From positions 1 to 9,779 of the forward strand of contig VBAY01000112.1 in the NCBI GenBank assembly GCA_005883085.1: DNA of 9,779 nt. The letters are read 5' to 3'. The notes under the pieces were generated by a model, which was not told where the DNA came from, did no database searches, and saw only the letters and a list, made by a program, of their open reading frames with translations. Positions 1-5,614 of this stretch are shown in pieces. Both the position numbers and the translations under genes were made by a program. This stretch comes from Candidatus Bathyarchaeota archaeon. Its GTDB lineage: Archaea; Thermoproteota; Bathyarchaeia; 40CM-2-53-6. The first letter of the stretch is position 1; every line of letters starts with the position of its first letter.

Positions 1-308
1 ACTGCTGTAAGCTGTCCACCTATCAGTGAGAGAACGTCTTCCTTGGAGATCTTGCGGACGTCATCGACGGTCTTTCCCTTTACGAGTTCTGTTAGCATGG
101 AGGCTGATGCTTGGCTTATCGCGCAGCCTTGCCCATTAAATTTCACATCCTTTACCGTGTTCTTCTCATCTAGCTCAAGCTGCATCTCCACGATGTCGCC
201 GCAGAGCGGGTTCGAGTCACTGGCTTGGATCTGAGGGTGTGAGAGGCTTCCCTTGTTTCGAGGATAGCGGTAGTAGTCGAGTATTATTTCGGAGTATATG
301 GAGCTCAT
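1..308 (-). CDS. sufU: SufU/IscU-like iron-sulfur scaffold protein, C-terminus beyond window edge
   Basis: Reading the minus strand from the ATG at 308-306 gives a protein beginning MSSIYSEIILDYYRYPRN, open to the window edge (about 102 residues). This is the usual opening of SufU/IscU/NifU-N proteins, which receive persulfide sulfur from a cysteine desulfurase and either build [2Fe-2S] clusters or relay sulfur. Visible ligand residues are Cys36 and Asp38 in NPLCGD and Cys62 in FNGQGCAISQAS; the third conserved cysteine expected near residue 125-130 lies outside the window. Its ATG overlaps the stop of sufS by four bases (ATGA), so translation is probably coupled and the two proteins are probable partners. 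Whether it is the zinc-binding SufU type or the cluster-building IscU type cannot be decided without the C-terminal half. Confidence 0.93.
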   Translation of the reverse strand, partial: MSSIYSEIILDYYRYPRNKGSLSHPQIQASDSNPLCGDIVEMQLELDEKNTVKDVKFNGQGCAISQASASMLTELVKGKTVDDVRKISKEDVLSLIGGQLTA

Positions 309-1774
309 AACTTGAATATTCTTCCCGCTCGTTCCAAGGATTCTGCAAGCCGGTCGATTTCGTCTTCGGTGTTGTAGACGTAGACGCTCGCCCGGGTCGT
401 AGACGAGACCCCCAGCCGTTCCATCAGGGGCTGCGCGCAGTGATGACCGGACCGCACCGCGATCCCATCTTCGTCAAGGAGAGTCGCCATGTCGTGAGCG
501 TGAACGTCTCCCATGTTGAAACTTATCACTCCCGACTTCGTCCTCGGATTCTCGGGACCATAGATTCTGATGCCCTTGACCTTACCGAGTCTGTCATGAG
601 CATATTCTGTCAATTCTTGTTCGTGCTCTTGTATATTGCGTAGTCCTAGCCCTGACACATAATCCACGGCTTTCCCTAACCCTATCGCTCCCGCTATGTT
701 GGTGGTTCCCGCTTCAAACTTGTACGGGGGGTCCTTCCATGTTGATTCGTAAAGGTGGACTTCTCGGATCATTTCCCCGCCTCCATGAAATGGAGGCATT
801 GCTTGGAGTATCGATTTCTTGGCGTATAGTATGCCGATGCCCGTTGGCCCGCACACTTTATGGCCTGAGAAAGCGAGGAAGTCACAATCTAGATCTTGGA
901 CATCTACTGGCATGTGGGGGACAGATTGGGCAGCATCGACAAGGACTGGACAGCCCTGCTTGTGTGCTTCTCGGATATACTCACGAACTGGGTTGATCGT
1001 ACCCAGAACGTTCGACACGTGAGTCATAGTAACGAGTTTGATTCCGCCTGATTCCAGGTGTTGGCGAAAATCCTCGTGGACCAGATGGCCATCATCGGTT
1101 AACCCTACGTACTTCAGATGCGCACCCCTCTCCTTGGCGAGCAGTTGCCATGGGACGATGTTGCTGTGGTGCTCCATCTCGGTTAGAATGATTCCATCTC
1201 CAAGACCAATATTTGTCCGGCCCCAAGACTGGGCGACTAGGTTGATGGCCTCGGTCGTCCCGCGTACAAAGATGATCTCGTTCGGACTGTTCGCGTTTAT
1301 CAGCCGAGCAATCTTAGCCCGTGCCTCTTCATAGGCAGCGGTCGCCTCTTCGCTGATCTTGTAGACTCCACGATGAACGTTCGCATTGTACTCGTTGTAG
1401 AAACGGGTCAGCTCGTCGATTACGTCTTGAGGTTTCTGGGTCGTGGCCGCGCTGTCTAGATATGCTAGCGGTTTTCCATTGATAATGCGTTTGAGGATCG
1501 GGAAATCATTTCTGATCTTTTCGACGTCGTACGGTTTCTTTTCGTGAATGTATGTTGTCGCCTGTTTTTGCGTAGCGTATCCCCTGACAGTGCTCTGGGC
1601 AAACTGTCCGGGAAAAGTTAGGGGAGGCTTAGTAGTGGGCGTGGTGTTCTTCGGGACTGCGGGCCCCGGTTGCTTGTTCCTTGCCTTTCGGTACGAAGCT
1701 GTGGCCGCAGCCGCAGGTGAGGTAGCTTTCTGGGAAGTTGAATTTGAAGCCGCCGCCCATCTCTGTCTCGACAT
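305..1774 (-). CDS. sufS: Cysteine desulfurase SufS (PLP enzyme), true start uncertain
   Basis: SufS removes sulfur from L-cysteine to give alanine and an enzyme persulfide for Fe-S assembly. The 489-codon open frame holds a complete class V aminotransferase fold: His203 in MEHHSN (stacks on PLP), Asp280 in VLVDAAQS, Lys306 in FSGHK (Schiff base), and catalytic Cys446 in RSGHHCAQPLM. Homology to the family starts only near Tyr82 (YDVEKIRNDFPIL); residues 82-489 give about 408, the normal size. Residues 1-50 overlap the A-type carrier gene in another frame and look like an out-of-frame reading. No ATG, GTG or TTG lies between the ATG at 1774 and the core; an ATT at 1549-1547 is the closest near-cognate codon. 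Either a rare start is used, or this is the frame-broken second half of a SufA-SufS fusion. The stop overlaps the sufU start. Function is certain; the 5' end is not. Confidence 0.9.
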   Translation of the reverse strand: MSRQRWAAASNSTSQKATSPAAAATASYRKARNKQPGPAVPKNTTPTTKPPLTFPGQFAQSTVRGYATQKQATTYIHEKKPYDVEKIRNDFPILKRIINGKPLAYLDSAATTQKPQDVIDELTRFYNEYNANVHRGVYKISEEATAAYEEARAKIARLINANSPNEIIFVRGTTEAINLVAQSWGRTNIGLGDGIILTEMEHHSNIVPWQLLAKERGAHLKYVGLTDDGHLVHEDFRQHLESGGIKLVTMTHVSNVLGTINPVREYIREAHKQGCPVLVDAAQSVPHMPVDVQDLDCDFLAFSGHKVCGPTGIGILYAKKSILQAMPPFHGGGEMIREVHLYESTWKDPPYKFEAGTTNIAGAIGLGKAVDYVSGLGLRNIQEHEQELTEYAHDRLGKVKGIRIYGPENPRTKSGVISFNMGDVHAHDMATLLDEDGIAVRSGHHCAQPLMERLGVSSTTRASVYVYNTEDEIDRLAESLERAGRIFKL

Positions 1775-2009
1775 AGTCGATCTCGGCGTCTCCGAGAAGG
1801 TCTGCGCTCTTCGGGTCGGCTACGATGTTGACCCCGTTCTTGTGTTCGATGATGTCGCTGTCGCTGGTTTTGTCCAGCTTGAGACCGAATTGGTATCCTG
1901 CGCATCCTCCTGCTTTGACGAAGATGCGTAGGGCGAGGGACGGGTCGCTGACCTGTTTCAAATAGTCTTGGACCTTGACCGCTGCCTTTTCGGTTATGCT
2001 AATTGCCAT
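1629..2009 (-). CDS. sufA: A-type iron-sulfur carrier protein (SufA/IscA/HesB family)
   Basis: The 126-residue product is an A-type carrier, which binds [2Fe-2S] or [4Fe-4S] clusters and delivers them to apoproteins. All three ligand cysteines are present at standard spacing: Cys36 in KAGGCAGYQF and Cys99 and Cys101 in LTCGCGHSF. The family normally ends just after CGCG-x-SF; here about 21 further hydrophilic residues follow (VPKGKEQATGARSPEEHHAHY), which may be an artefact of a frame change toward the downstream sufS frame. The ATG at 2009 lies 16 bases after the sufC stop, with no strong Shine-Dalgarno match, consistent with an operon. The symbol is given on family and operon context; IscA or ErpA would be equally fair names. 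Confidence 0.92.
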   Translation of the reverse strand: MAISITEKAAVKVQDYLKQVSDPSLALRIFVKAGGCAGYQFGLKLDKTSDSDIIEHKNGVNIVADPKSADLLGDAEIDYVETEMGGGFKFNFPESYLTCGCGHSFVPKGKEQATGARSPEEHHAHY

Positions 2010-2025
2010 TATTCTCTACCCAATC

Positions 2026-2799
2026 CTAGTTCAGAGCTTCCTTTTTAACCCAATCGTAACCCCTTGCCTCCAGAACGTCGGCGAGCTCAGGTCCGCCTGA
2101 CTTTACCATTCTGCCGTCGAGGAGGATGTGTACGTGGTTGGGTTTGATGTATCGGAGGATTCTCTGGTAGTGTGTGATGATCATGACGCCCATTTCGGGG
2201 CCTACCAGCTTGTTCACGCCTTCGGCGACGATTTTGACCGAATCTATGTCCAGTCCGGAGTCCGTTTCGTCCAGAACGGCTATTTTCGGCTGTAAAACGG
2301 CTAGCTGGAGTATTTCGCAGCGCTTTTTCTCTCCTCCGGAGAACCCTTCGTTCAAGTACCGTGTTGCGAAGGAGTCGTCCATGTCGAGAAGTTTGAGTTT
2401 TTCCTTCAGGAGTTTTCTAAACTCGAGAACTGAGACCATTTCTTGTCCCAGGTCTCCTCGTTTTCCTCCTTGTCGGACTGAGTTGTAGGCTGTTCGGAGG
2501 AATGTGGAGAGTGATACTCCTGGGACTTCGTAGGGGTATTGGAATGCGAGAAAGACTCCTTTTCTAGCTCGAGCGTCCGGCGCTAGGTTCAGGAGTGTTT
2601 GTCCGTCGAAGCTGATGTCGCCTTTCGTCACTTTGTACTTCGGGTGCCCCATTATCGTAGAGGCAAGCGTGCTCTTTCCGGAACCGTTTGGTCCCATTAT
2701 CGCGTGTATCTCGCCCTGTTTGACTTGAAAATCGACGCCTTTCAGTATCTCTTTCCCTTCAATGGAAGCATGCAGGTCTTTGATTTCTAGCTGGCTCAA
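2026..2799 (-). CDS. sufC: SufC, Fe-S assembly ABC-type ATPase
   Basis: SufC is the soluble ABC ATPase that pairs with SufB/SufD and drives remodelling of the scaffold during Fe-S cluster assembly in the cytoplasm. Counting from the chosen TTG (2799-2797), the 257-residue product has Walker A GPNGSGKST at 36-44, Q-loop Gln87, the SufC-type signature FSGGEKKR at 153-160, Walker B IAVLDETD at 173-180 with Glu178, and H-loop His210. The frame stays open upstream to an ATG at 3012, but those 71 codons cross a TATA-like box (2890-2897), carry no ABC homology and would make the protein too long. TTG gives (M)SQLEIKDLHASIEG, the normal family N-terminus, with AAGGA seven bases upstream. It is the first gene of the operon; sufB and sufD are not visible in the window. 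Confidence 0.95.
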   Translation of the reverse strand: MSQLEIKDLHASIEGKEILKGVDFQVKQGEIHAIMGPNGSGKSTLASTIMGHPKYKVTKGDISFDGQTLLNLAPDARARKGVFLAFQYPYEVPGVSLSTFLRTAYNSVRQGGKRGDLGQEMVSVLEFRKLLKEKLKLLDMDDSFATRYLNEGFSGGEKKRCEILQLAVLQPKIAVLDETDSGLDIDSVKIVAEGVNKLVGPEMGVMIITHYQRILRYIKPNHVHILLDGRMVKSGGPELADVLEARGYDWVKKEALN

Positions 2800-2889
2800 T
2801 CCCTGTTCCTTCTCACTTTCCCTCTTGTGTTGTATACGTGCCTTGTTCGTCCTTTTTCTGTTCTCTACAAGAGCGGCATGACGTATGTC

Positions 2890-2897
2890 ATATTTAA
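2890..2897 (-). promoter_or_regulatory. TATA-like box for the suf operon
   Basis: On the minus strand this reads TTAAATAT, a good archaeal TATA-box match. A start site about 25 bases downstream would fall near 2867, giving a leader of about 65-70 bases before the sufC TTG. This supports rejecting the long N-terminal extension of sufC. No clear purine-rich BRE is seen upstream (GGCGCCC precedes the box). This is inference from sequence only. Confidence 0.5.
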
Positions 2898-2922
2898 GGG
2901 CGCCAAAACTGCGAAAGGGAAT

Positions 2923-2962
2923 CCGCGGGTATGTTCTCGGCCGAGTCCCGGGACTACAGTCC
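2923..2962. repeat. Cluster of overlapping palindromes in the suf/AbrB divergent spacer
   Basis: Within 40 bases lie CCGCGG (2923-2928), a perfect 10-base palindrome CTCGGCCGAG (2936-2945), a perfect 12-base palindrome AGTCCCGGGACT (2944-2955) overlapping it by two bases, and a further inverted pair GGACT-AC-AGTCC (2951-2962). The cluster sits about 25-70 bases upstream of the suf TATA-like box and between two divergent transcription units, a place where an operator for a dimeric regulator would be expected. A structured RNA is an alternative. The remaining spacer (2800-3150) shows no convincing gene. Confidence 0.4.
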
Positions 2963-3150
2963 ACACTTGACATCTTCCAGTAATTTCTCGAACGGCGTCG
3001 GAAATCGAACAAGAGTTGGCTTCACATCCCGATATCATTTTTCCCATTGTTTCGTGATCGGGAAACTTGTGACTGGGAAGACAGCCTCAGAGTTACGCCC
3101 AGATTATCGCTAGGCGACAGCTAAGTTGTAATCAACCCTGGTTGTAGAAC

Positions 3151-3336
3151 ATGGCGATTCAGCTAACACCCACAAGAATCAAGGGAAGCAAATACCTTCT
3201 GATTCCAAAGGACCTTGCACGGTTGCTAGAAATCGAGGACAAGAGCATACTCAATCTGACCATCGAAGAATCAGAAACGGGCCAGAGACTCGTCTACTCA
3301 ATTCGCGAACGATCCCACCACCTCGCGGATAACTAA
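3151..3336 (+). CDS. Small AbrB/SpoVT-like swapped-hairpin domain protein
   Basis: A 61-residue protein with the layout of the AbrB/MazE/SpoVT swapped-hairpin fold: a short strand (TRIKGSKYLLIP), the Pro-Lys-Asp-Leu helix start (PKDLARLLEIE), then two strands (SILNLTIEESE, QRLVYSIRE). Such small proteins dimerise; many bind DNA or act as antitoxins, others bind partner proteins. No toxin-like ORF is adjacent, so an antitoxin role has no support here. It diverges from the suf operon across a palindrome-rich spacer and is followed after 25 bases by two membrane-protein genes, so it could regulate either. No clear Shine-Dalgarno site precedes the ATG. The family call is moderate because the protein is short; the function is unknown. 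Confidence 0.6.
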   Translation: MAIQLTPTRIKGSKYLLIPKDLARLLEIEDKSILNLTIEESETGQRLVYSIRERSHHLADN

Positions 3337-3361
3337 AACTGAAGAAAGAGCTATTGAACAA

Positions 3362-3796
3362 ATGGGGCTGCTACCCGAGTTCTTCACGTTGCTGGGAATA
3401 GAGATTTTCGCAGCAATGAGTCTCGTGAGCGTACTTCTCGACCGAGATATTCCATCGTCCGCACAATGGCTCTTTCAGGGTGCGGCTGGGCTGGGGCTGG
3501 GACAACTCGTTGTGACTGAAGGATTTGGGACGAGTAGCGTAATAGATGCGTCGCGCTTTTGGATCAGCATCTTCTATCTCGCCCTGTCAGTTTGCAGTGT
3601 TGTGGGTTGGACTATGCGCATATGGGTTCTTGCACAAGACATTCAAGCGGATCGGCAAATCTACTGGACCGGAGTTATCGCCAGCTTCAGTATCCGCTCC
3701 TGTGGAGACGCCGAAGATATACGAGCCGTTGGATCTGAAGGATATTCTCGGAGAGCGGGAGGAGTCCCAGAAGAAGGATCGGGTGGCATAGAATGA
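3362..3796 (+). CDS. Small membrane protein, probably frameshifted near 3600-3660
   Basis: I do not recognise this gene. The open frame from ATG 3362 encodes 144 residues with hydrophobic segments at about 8-26 and 65-83, then a Gly/Ser/Arg-rich end that looks like an out-of-frame reading. The +1 frame over the same bases, ending at TAG 3789-3791, instead gives GFLHKTFKRIGKS followed by a charged tail (LDLKDILGEREESQKKD). That tail parallels the end of the next gene (GFLREVFRGKRNRK, then WEESLKKEEGKH). The likely ancestral protein is the first frame to about residue 80 joined to the second frame, ending at 3791, about 143 residues. The observed stop overlaps the next ATG (ATGA), which could be coincidence. 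It is probably co-transcribed with 3793 and perhaps with the AbrB-like gene. Confidence 0.6.
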   Translation: MGLLPEFFTLLGIEIFAAMSLVSVLLDRDIPSSAQWLFQGAAGLGLGQLVVTEGFGTSSVIDASRFWISIFYLALSVCSVVGWTMRIWVLAQDIQADRQIYWTGVIASFSIRSCGDAEDIRAVGSEGYSRRAGGVPEEGSGGIE

Positions 3797-4215
3797 AAGG
3801 TATGAAGGGGCTCTTCGATCTTGGCGGCAAGAATATTCTCAGGCTGGGGCTGCTAGTGTTCTCAACACTATTGATCACGGGCGGAAGTGTATTCTTCTAT
3901 GACAGGTTGGTCTACGAAAGAGCTCTCAGTGTGGGCGGGGTAATCACAGGCTCGAGCTCGACAACCCAAACGGGACTGAACCCAACACCTGGGACAATTC
4001 TCATACTTGCAGTCTCTGCGGTCCTCATCAGTCTCAGTGTGTTCGGGTTTCTACGTGAAGTGTTCCGTGGTAAGCGCAACCGCAAGACTGCGGCCAAAGA
4101 GTCATCGCCAACAGCCATGGTGTCGTTGCCTCTGGAAATTGGTCCCTCATTACAAGTGCCTTCTATGAAGAGAGACTGGGAGGAATCTCTCAAGAAAGAA
4201 GAGGGCAAGCACTAG
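3793..4215 (+). CDS. Small two-helix membrane protein of unknown function
   Basis: Unrecognised 140-residue protein. It has a short basic N-terminus, a first transmembrane helix at about 15-36 (LRLGLLVFSTLLITGGSVFF), an extracytoplasmic loop of about 30 residues rich in Ser, Thr and Gly, a second helix at about 68-88 (TILILAVSAVLISLSVFGFL), then a basic stop-transfer stretch (RGKRNRK) and a cytoplasmic tail ending in a charged helix-like segment (MKRDWEESLKKEEGKH). The N-in/C-in topology follows from the flanking positive charges. Layout and tail resemble the upstream gene, suggesting a duplicated pair that may form a complex. A T5 tract at 4236-4240 lies 20 bases after the stop and is the only terminator hint. 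Confidence 0.75.
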   Translation: MKGMKGLFDLGGKNILRLGLLVFSTLLITGGSVFFYDRLVYERALSVGGVITGSSSTTQTGLNPTPGTILILAVSAVLISLSVFGFLREVFRGKRNRKTAAKESSPTAMVSLPLEIGPSLQVPSMKRDWEESLKKEEGKH

Positions 4216-4398
4216 GGTGCTGGCCCGTCTTTGAGTTTTTGATGAATCAAGAATGAATCATGGAAGAATATCTATTGTGAGAATTGTCTCTGACTCTCCC
4301 AAGTGGTTGACATAGTACCGGTTCAGGTTTCATAGGGTAACACAGACTAGAAGTCGGGCTTCTCGCGTGGTCCGTCGTTACTAGAGAAGAAGGATCGG
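4216..4398. other. Spacer between membrane-protein pair and secreted-protein gene
   Basis: About 180 bases without a convincing gene on either strand. It contains the T5 tract at 4236-4240 and an AT-rich patch (AGAATATCTATT, around 4265-4276) that could be a weak TATA element for the downstream gene with a long leader. No RNA gene or repeat was recognised. Confidence 0.4.
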
Positions 4399-4406
4399 GG
4401 AGGTGA
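4399..4406 (+). promoter_or_regulatory. Strong Shine-Dalgarno site for the secreted protein
   Basis: GGAGGTGA is an exact complement to the conserved 3' end of archaeal and bacterial 16S rRNA and lies nine bases before the ATG at 4416. It fixes that start and implies efficient translation from a leadered mRNA. Confidence 0.85.
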
Positions 4407-4415
4407 GAGAGTAGA

Positions 4416-5114
4416 ATGAAGTTTCTCAAAGCAGAATTGACAAAGAAAAGAGGCGCCATAGCTCTCTTGGCAACAAGCCTTGCCGTCTCAAGTTTCATCC
4501 TTGGAGGCTACGTAGCTACCGGCAACTGGAATCCCTGGGGCAATAGACACTACTACCAGGTGTTGAACGCGAACTTCCAAGAGTGTTATACTCCCGCTGG
4601 CGGCACCTCACAGTGTCAAACGACACACAACGTAATCTTCAACACCGGTGCGCAGTACGTCGAGAAGTTGGTTATTCGCAACAACGAGGGCTTTTGTGCA
4701 GTATCGGCGACTTGCAGCTTCAACTTCATCGCCATGTCAAGTAACACCGCTTCTCCCCTCGCCACCCAAAGCTCTACAGGCGTGAATGGAGCAGCATCGA
4801 GCGGAGACTGCGGTAATGCAGGTGGTTCAGGAGGTCAGAATGGTGGTGCGGAGCTTACGGCTAACGGATTCGTGGCAGCGGCTGCGACCACTGTAGGAGA
4901 CATCTCTGGCAATTCACCTCAGACCTCGACAGTGCAGATAACTTTCACAGACAGTGGAGTGGCTACGACGGTCGCTCAGAGTTGCCTTGTCAACCAGGCG
5001 GCAAACAACAGTGCTACCAGAGTAAATCTTGCGGCGTCGACCTTCACAGCCATCACCCTCCAGCCGGCTGATACGATTCAGATAACGTGGTCTATCTCCT
5101 GGACCTGGAGCTAA
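4416..5114 (+). CDS. Secreted/surface six-cysteine protein with pilin-like N-terminus
   Basis: A 232-residue exported protein I cannot assign to a named family. The N-terminus is MKFLKAELTKKRG followed by a hydrophobic stretch at 14-31. R12-G13-A14-I15 fits the archaeal class III (pilin/archaellin) signal pattern, with cleavage after Gly13 leaving the hydrophobic helix on the mature protein; an uncleaved anchor or ordinary Sec signal is the alternative. The rest is rich in Ser, Thr, Asn, Ala and Gly with alternating hydrophobic strands (for example QITWSISWTWS at the very C-terminus), suggesting a beta-sandwich. Six cysteines (57, 67, 94, 100, 132, 190) could form three disulfides outside the cell. 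Residues about 121-150 are a low-complexity Gly/Ser/Asn loop. A strong ribosome site precedes it. It is a plausible pilus or envelope subunit and neighbours the giant surface protein. Confidence 0.75.
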   Translation: MKFLKAELTKKRGAIALLATSLAVSSFILGGYVATGNWNPWGNRHYYQVLNANFQECYTPAGGTSQCQTTHNVIFNTGAQYVEKLVIRNNEGFCAVSATCSFNFIAMSSNTASPLATQSSTGVNGAASSGDCGNAGGSGGQNGGAELTANGFVAAAATTVGDISGNSPQTSTVQITFTDSGVATTVAQSCLVNQAANNSATRVNLAASTFTAITLQPADTIQITWSISWTWS

Positions 5115-5498
5115 AACGTGCCATGTCCTTCACTGAACAGAACTAAACCCCGAGACTCGGATGTTTCAATCTCCGAGCAATCTCCTAATTCTGAACTTTT
5201 TTCTTGATCCATCGAGAACAAGGGCAACCTTTTCTGGGTTGTCAATTACGATCCACCTCACAGGCTAAGCTATTGCATTGTCTCCTGGTTCCAATAGCCG
5301 AACACCAAGTGTTACAACATGTGTATTCGCGCGCCAGCGCACTTCAACCTCGAAGAAGGTTGGTCTCCTCGAGACCTTGGTCGGGTATAGGGCCCTCTCG
5401 TTTCCTTATTCAAGCGGAATCGAACTATTCCCTAAGTCCCTCATCAACACTTTGTTGCGAGGCCTAGTGACCGTTGCGTCCTTTTCGTTAGGAGGGAA
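5115..5498. other. Spacer of about 380 bases, no convincing gene
   Basis: After the putative terminator (5156-5202) the stretch contains only weak open frames. The best runs on the plus strand from a TTG at 5278 to TGA at 5500-5502 (74 codons), overlapping the ATG at 5499 as ATGA. It has no Shine-Dalgarno site, no recognisable homology and few charged residues, so it is not called. No tRNA, TATA box or CRISPR-like repeat was recognised. The spacer should carry the promoter of the giant surface protein, but none is evident. Confidence 0.4.
5156..5202 (+). terminator. Hairpin plus T6 tract after the secreted-protein gene
   Basis: CTCGGA (5156-5161) can pair with TCCGAG (5172-5177) around a ten-base loop; an overlapping small palindrome CCGAGACTCGG lies at 5150-5160. 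A run of six T follows at 5197-5202. Archaeal termination mainly needs the T tract, so the assignment rests on T6; the hairpin is 20 bases away and may be incidental. Confidence 0.4.
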
Positions 5499-5614
5499 AT
5501 GAAGCGCGAAAAATCTCTTTCATCGTCTTAACGTTTCTTGCAATCGTCGCAGGAGCAACTTTTCCCGAGGGTCACGCAACCGGTGGGCATACGTTCTACC
5601 TTGGTAGCTCAACT
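5491..5614 (+). pseudogene. Signal-peptide segment of the giant surface protein, one base out of frame with its ATG
   Basis: GGAGGG (5491-5496) is followed by ATG at 5499. From that ATG the frame reads MKREKSLSSS and stops at TAA 5529-5531. The frame of the downstream 1312-codon gene remains open back through this segment and reads ISFIVLTFLAIVAGA then FPEGHATGGHTFYLG, a textbook Sec signal peptide with a likely cleavage after GHA. The two frames join perfectly if the A5 tract at 5509-5513 held one more A: MKREKISFIVLTFLAIVAG. The segment therefore belongs to the next gene, and the break is a sequencing error, a real mutation or a switchable tract. There is no ATG, GTG or TTG in the long frame between the in-frame TAG at 5489-5491 and the ATG at 5615. 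Confidence 0.8.

Noticed and set aside
1560..1600. A STVRGYATQ segment before the SufS core resembling a mitochondrial presequence cleavage site
   Set aside because: The operon structure, TATA-box spacing and gene content are archaeal; the match is short and the segment has no proven start codon.
1548..1931. Plus-strand open frames inside sufA/sufS and sufC (for example 1548-1931 and 2174-2488)
   Set aside because: They are antisense shadows of well-supported genes with clear catalytic motifs.
2800..3012. N-terminal extension of SufC from the ATG at 3012 (71 extra residues)
   Set aside because: It crosses the TATA-like box, has no family homology and would make SufC longer than usual; the TTG at 2799 gives the normal N-terminus.
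2944..3025. Possible tRNA or tRNA relic in the suf/AbrB spacer (TTCGA-like loops on the minus strand)
   Set aside because: The stems that would flank the T-loop do not pair and no acceptor or anticodon arm can be drawn.
3151..3796. AbrB-like protein with the following gene as a toxin-antitoxin pair
   Set aside because: The following gene encodes a membrane protein with no toxin-family features, and the spacing is 25 bases without coupling.
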